Below, piece by piece: positions 50,731 to 53,375 of a stretch of DNA of 53,375 bases. Origin of the DNA: Alphaproteobacteria bacterium (GTDB taxonomy: Bacteria; Pseudomonadota; Alphaproteobacteria; Rhodobacterales; Rhodobacteraceae); contig JAUILL010000024.1 in NCBI GenBank assembly GCA_030433335.1, forward strand, positions 1 through 53,375. Direction: 5' to 3'. The notes under the pieces are model-generated. The model did no database searches. It was not told the DNA's origin and saw only the letters and a list, made by a program, of their open reading frames with translations. Position numbers and translations under genes: made by a program. Positions within the stretch are counted from its first letter, which is position 1. Each line of letters opens with the position of its first letter.

Positions 50731-51685
50731 CGCGCAGATTGGCATCCAGCAGTTGGGCCATCCCATGGATGCCTGCCATCGTCGGAACGGGCTGATCGAT
50801 CAGGTTGGCCAGTTCCACCAGGCCCCCGAGGATGGGGCCCAGCTCGATTGCGCGGCCCGCCTCGACATCCTGAAGCATTGATGTCCGGATCGGCCCCAAT
50901 TTGCGCGTAGCGGCCATGCGTCCATCAATATCGTCAAACCCGTCCAGCCCGATCCGAGCGCCCAAGTCTGCCATTTCCTGCATCATGGCACGAATTATCG
51001 CGCAGGTCTCCGGCAGGTCCATAAGTTGCGCAGAGTCCGCGCGGGTCAGCGCAGAGAGCGGGTTCATATTGGAATTGCCCCACAATTTGTCCCAGACGGC
51101 ACGATGGAGCGCTTCGGTTTTTTCGGTGGGGATACCACCTGCGTTGAGGCAGGCGATCACCTCGGGCAAGCACGCGGCAGTTCCCCCAGCAAGGAACTTG
51201 TTGGCTTTGACCAAGTGGATGTGTCCCGGGGCCTCGACGCGGCTCGCGGCGTGGACCACATTCCCGAGGATGCGGTCCACTGGAATTAACTCCGCGAGCA
51301 CGCCGTCCGGATCGACCGATTGCAAGGTGCGACCTTCAGCAGGTCCGCCAAAGCCTTGCAAAAACCAGAAGGGCAGTCCGTTCACTGCGGGCATGACGAC
51401 TGTCTTGGGTCCCAAAGCGTCTTTGATCACAGGGGCTAGTGCAGGCAGGTCGTGCGCCTTGACCCCCAAGAGCAGTAGATCAGCATCGCGTAGATCGGCG
51501 GCAGAGGTGGTGGCGGTGACGGGAAAGACCTCTGTGCCCCCGTCGGATGTCAGGGTCAGGCCGATGCTCTGAAGGGCAGTCAACGTCGCCCCGCGTGCCA
51601 GAACCGTGGCCTCTGCGCCGCCTTTGATAAAGCCCGCGGTCAGCCAACCCCCGATGGCGCCCGCGCCAATCACCGAAATTTTCAT
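50726..51685 (-). CDS. 2-dehydropantoate 2-reductase family protein (PanE/ApbA-like)
   Basis: 319 residues from the ATG at 51685, since GGAGGAG sits eight bases ahead; the ATG two codons upstream lies too close to it. The Rossmann loop GAGAIGGWL, an NADP-type second strand and an ApbA C-terminal helical domain (GNSNMNPLSALTRAD) are present. It may be ketopantoate reductase for coenzyme A synthesis or a paralogue acting on another 2-oxo acid. No pan genes adjoin it. Confidence 0.85.
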   Translation of the reverse strand: MKISVIGAGAIGGWLTAGFIKGGAEATVLARGATLTALQSIGLTLTSDGGTEVFPVTATTSAADLRDADLLLLGVKAHDLPALAPVIKDALGPKTVVMPAVNGLPFWFLQGFGGPAEGRTLQSVDPDGVLAELIPVDRILGNVVHAASRVEAPGHIHLVKANKFLAGGTAACLPEVIACLNAGGIPTEKTEALHRAVWDKLWGNSNMNPLSALTRADSAQLMDLPETCAIIRAMMQEMADLGARIGLDGFDDIDGRMAATRKLGPIRTSMLQDVEAGRAIELGPILGGLVELANLIDQPVPTMAGIHGMAQLLDANLRG

Positions 51686-51790
51686 GCCCATCTCCTCCGT
51701 CTCGACTTAACGCGACCTGCAACATCGCGCCATTGCACTGTCCCGCGCAGAGGGCCGGAAGAAAAGCGGAAACCCAACTAATCTGGCGCT

Positions 51791-52711
51791 TTAGTATTTC
51801 GAGGGCACGTAGAGGTCGCGCGGTAGGACAGATCGCTCGTAGTCCGGATTGAAGACACGCTCTGGCAGGGAAATGTCGTCGTGCTCAATTGGCCCATAGG
51901 GGAATTGGCTCAGCAGGTGATCAATGCAGTTGAGACGTGCCCGCTTCTTGTCATTGCCGGGGACGATGTACCAAGGCGCTTCGGGGATGTTCGTGCGCTC
52001 CAGCATCTCTTCTTTGGCTTTGGTGTATTGCTCCCAGCGGACGCGGCTCTGCAGGTCCATGGGGCTAAGCTTCCACTGTTTCATGGGGTCGTGGATGCGC
52101 ATGAGGAAGCGCATCTGCTGCTCTTCATCCGTGATCGAGAACCAGTATTTCACCAGACGGATGCCCGACCGAACGAGCATTCGTTCGAATTCAGGCACGT
52201 CGTTAAAGAAATCCTCGACCTGCTCTTCGGAGGCAAATTCCATCACCCGCTCGACACCCGCTCGATTGTACCAAGAGCGGTCGAATAGAACGATCTCACC
52301 GCCCGCAGGCAGGTGCGGCACATAGCGCTGGAAATACCACTGGGACTTCTCGCGATCCGACGGGGCAGGCAGGGCGACAACGCGTACCACACGCGGGTTT
52401 AGGCGCTGTGTGATCCGTTTGATCACGCCGCCCTTGCCAGCAGAGTCGCGGCCTTCGAACAGAACCACGACCTTTTCGCCCGTATGTTGGACCCAGTCCT
52501 GAAGTTTGATCAGTTCTGATTGCAGACGTAGCAGCGATTGGAAATAGACCTTGCGATCAATCTGCTCTGGGTGGGCGCGATCGTAAATCCGGCGAATTTC
52601 CTGGCTCAGTACGGCATCTTCAAGCTCGATCTCGAAGTCTTCGTCCAGAGTATCCGCGAGCTCTGCCTCGAGCCAGTCGCGCGCGCCTTCGCCAAAGATG
52701 TCGTCGGTCAT
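51791..52711 (-). CDS. ppk2: Polyphosphate kinase 2
   Basis: 306 residues from the ATG at 52711. Walker A G87-RDSAGKGG in LFEGRDSAGKGGVIKRI, Walker B FDRSWYNRAGVERVM (143-157) and the lid region match single-domain PPK2. It phosphorylates nucleoside diphosphates using polyphosphate. In a phosphonate-rich locus it fits with phosphorus storage, though no operon link exists. The upstream 20-residue in-frame extension lacks family similarity. Confidence 0.94.
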   Translation of the reverse strand: MTDDIFGEGARDWLEAELADTLDEDFEIELEDAVLSQEIRRIYDRAHPEQIDRKVYFQSLLRLQSELIKLQDWVQHTGEKVVVLFEGRDSAGKGGVIKRITQRLNPRVVRVVALPAPSDREKSQWYFQRYVPHLPAGGEIVLFDRSWYNRAGVERVMEFASEEQVEDFFNDVPEFERMLVRSGIRLVKYWFSITDEEQQMRFLMRIHDPMKQWKLSPMDLQSRVRWEQYTKAKEEMLERTNIPEAPWYIVPGNDKKRARLNCIDHLLSQFPYGPIEHDDISLPERVFNPDYERSVLPRDLYVPSKY

Positions 52712-53375
52712 GGGGTATTCCAGTTCATTCGCAAAAAACACTTCCGAGTAGCACATGGTCTGTAACAACTGCGTAACAGGTGCGCTGGTGGCATCTGATT
52801 TTCAGAAGAAACCCTGAGTTCCTGATGCAATTCGACGGGCGGATTTCTGTTAGGGACGTTCAACAGGATTCTTGGAAAAGAAAGGTAATTTTCGAGCAAC
52901 GAGGCGACTTGAGAAATCTGATTTACGGCTGCATGGATTATGCTGAGGTGGCCGCATTGTTTATGGATTCAAATTTGAATTTAGACGCATTCTCCGCCCT
53001 AATTTTCTTATAAATTGTTAGGGTGAAGTTGATCTGAGTTCGTGAAAATTGCTCCCGCTGGTCAATTATAGGCAGATTCTCTATTGGCTCCTTCGAAGCA
53101 TCAGAGAAGACGATAGGTCATGGGGTGCGCCTATAAGAATGCGTTTCGATTGCTCACAAATGGCATCAATTTTATCACGTCAGGCACCGGGAAATAATAT
53201 AGAATTTGTTTTTCCGTTGCTCTCAAAACGCTGCTTTGAACGCTCTTTTTTGCTGGCTGCAGGATTGCGGCTGGTCTCTCATATTCAAATTAACCAAAAG
53301 AACATGGCATCGAGACATCAGTATAACTTTCCCTTGAGTTGAGTAAAATCTCTGTGTTACCCGATCAGGAGTTTA
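52712..53375. other. 664-base AT-richer stretch without a supportable gene
   Basis: Base composition shifts to much lower GC than the rest, especially after 52900. Small open frames exist (for example about 52824-53013 and 53049-53342), but none has a good ribosome site or a recognisable protein. A CCCTAA/TTAGGG inverted repeat spans 52997-53023. The edge may be a recently acquired or eroded segment. Confidence 0.4.

Noticed and set aside
52780..53342. Two small plus-strand frames at the right edge
   Set aside because: Weak or absent ribosome sites, no family resemblance, and location in an AT-rich stretch where short open frames arise by chance.
1..53375. tRNA, rRNA, riboswitch or CRISPR elements
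   Set aside because: I looked for T-loop words (GGTTCGAATCC-like), conserved riboswitch cores and regularly spaced identical repeats and found none convincing.

Overview
The window looks like the chromosome or a large replicon of a marine alphaproteobacterium of the Rhodobacterales (Roseobacter group). GC content is high. Gene content and order are typical of that group: phnCDEE with a second, extended PhnE; a PhnGHIJKLNM operon with an extra gene between phnI and phnJ; a BCCT transporter beside a universal stress protein; a TRAP solute receptor; and RTX proteins. The assignment comes from protein resemblance alone. There is no rRNA or tRNA in the window to confirm it.

Layout. (1) 1-346: the 3' end of an IS5-type insertion sequence, then a non-coding patch with a long dyad and phased TGTSTCATT repeats. 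(2) 347-5350: an accessory redox cluster with two cupins, an exported double carboxymuconolactone-decarboxylase-fold protein, an F420-reductase-like NADP protein, a LysR regulator, a cyclophilin-like exported protein and an aldo/keto reductase. (3) 5606-9529: a cyoABCD cytochrome bo3 quinol oxidase operon, ending at a convergent LysR gene. A GST and a VOC protein diverge from that LysR. (4) 11719-19431: a complete 4-oxalocrotonate branch of catechol meta-cleavage (C23O, tautomerase, semialdehyde dehydrogenase, decarboxylase, hydratase, aldolase, acylating acetaldehyde dehydrogenase) with its LysR regulator. Its end products are pyruvate and acetyl-CoA. (5) 19716-27993: an Sfp-type phosphopantetheinyl transferase; a 1506-residue multidomain GH9 cellulase with a beta-helix, an RTX block, three CBM2-like modules and Asp-rich heptad linkers; then, divergently, a small membrane protein and a PQQ-dependent glucose-dehydrogenase-like enzyme. 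(6) 28069-40298: the full phosphonate system. It comprises C-P lyase phnGHI-(histidine phosphatase-like)-JKLNM, divergent phnF, and the importer phnCDEE with a hexapeptide transferase. (7) 40406-45748: a LysR, a Rossmann/SAF-domain dehydrogenase, a lone TRAP receptor and an N-terminally anchored RTX protein. (8) 45820-52711: a BCCT transporter with its UspA partner, a lytic transglycosylase, a luciferase-like monooxygenase, a ketopantoate-reductase-like protein and a PPK2. (9) 52712-53375: an AT-richer tail with no gene I can support.

How the genes fit together. The window reads as a series of nutrient-scavenging modules: aromatic ring catabolism, phosphonate-phosphorus scavenging, osmolyte uptake, polysaccharide attack and periplasmic sugar oxidation. 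Electrons from a PQQ dehydrogenase enter the quinone pool, which the bo3 oxidase could drain. Most modules carry a candidate operator: several LysR-type dyads, and a set of three PhnF-like half-sites.

The most unusual items are the cellulase architecture and its divergent pairing with the PQQ enzyme, the histidine-phosphatase-like protein inside the C-P lyase operon (both pocket arginines are replaced), and the 19-bp inverted repeat in the meta-cleavage divergent promoter.
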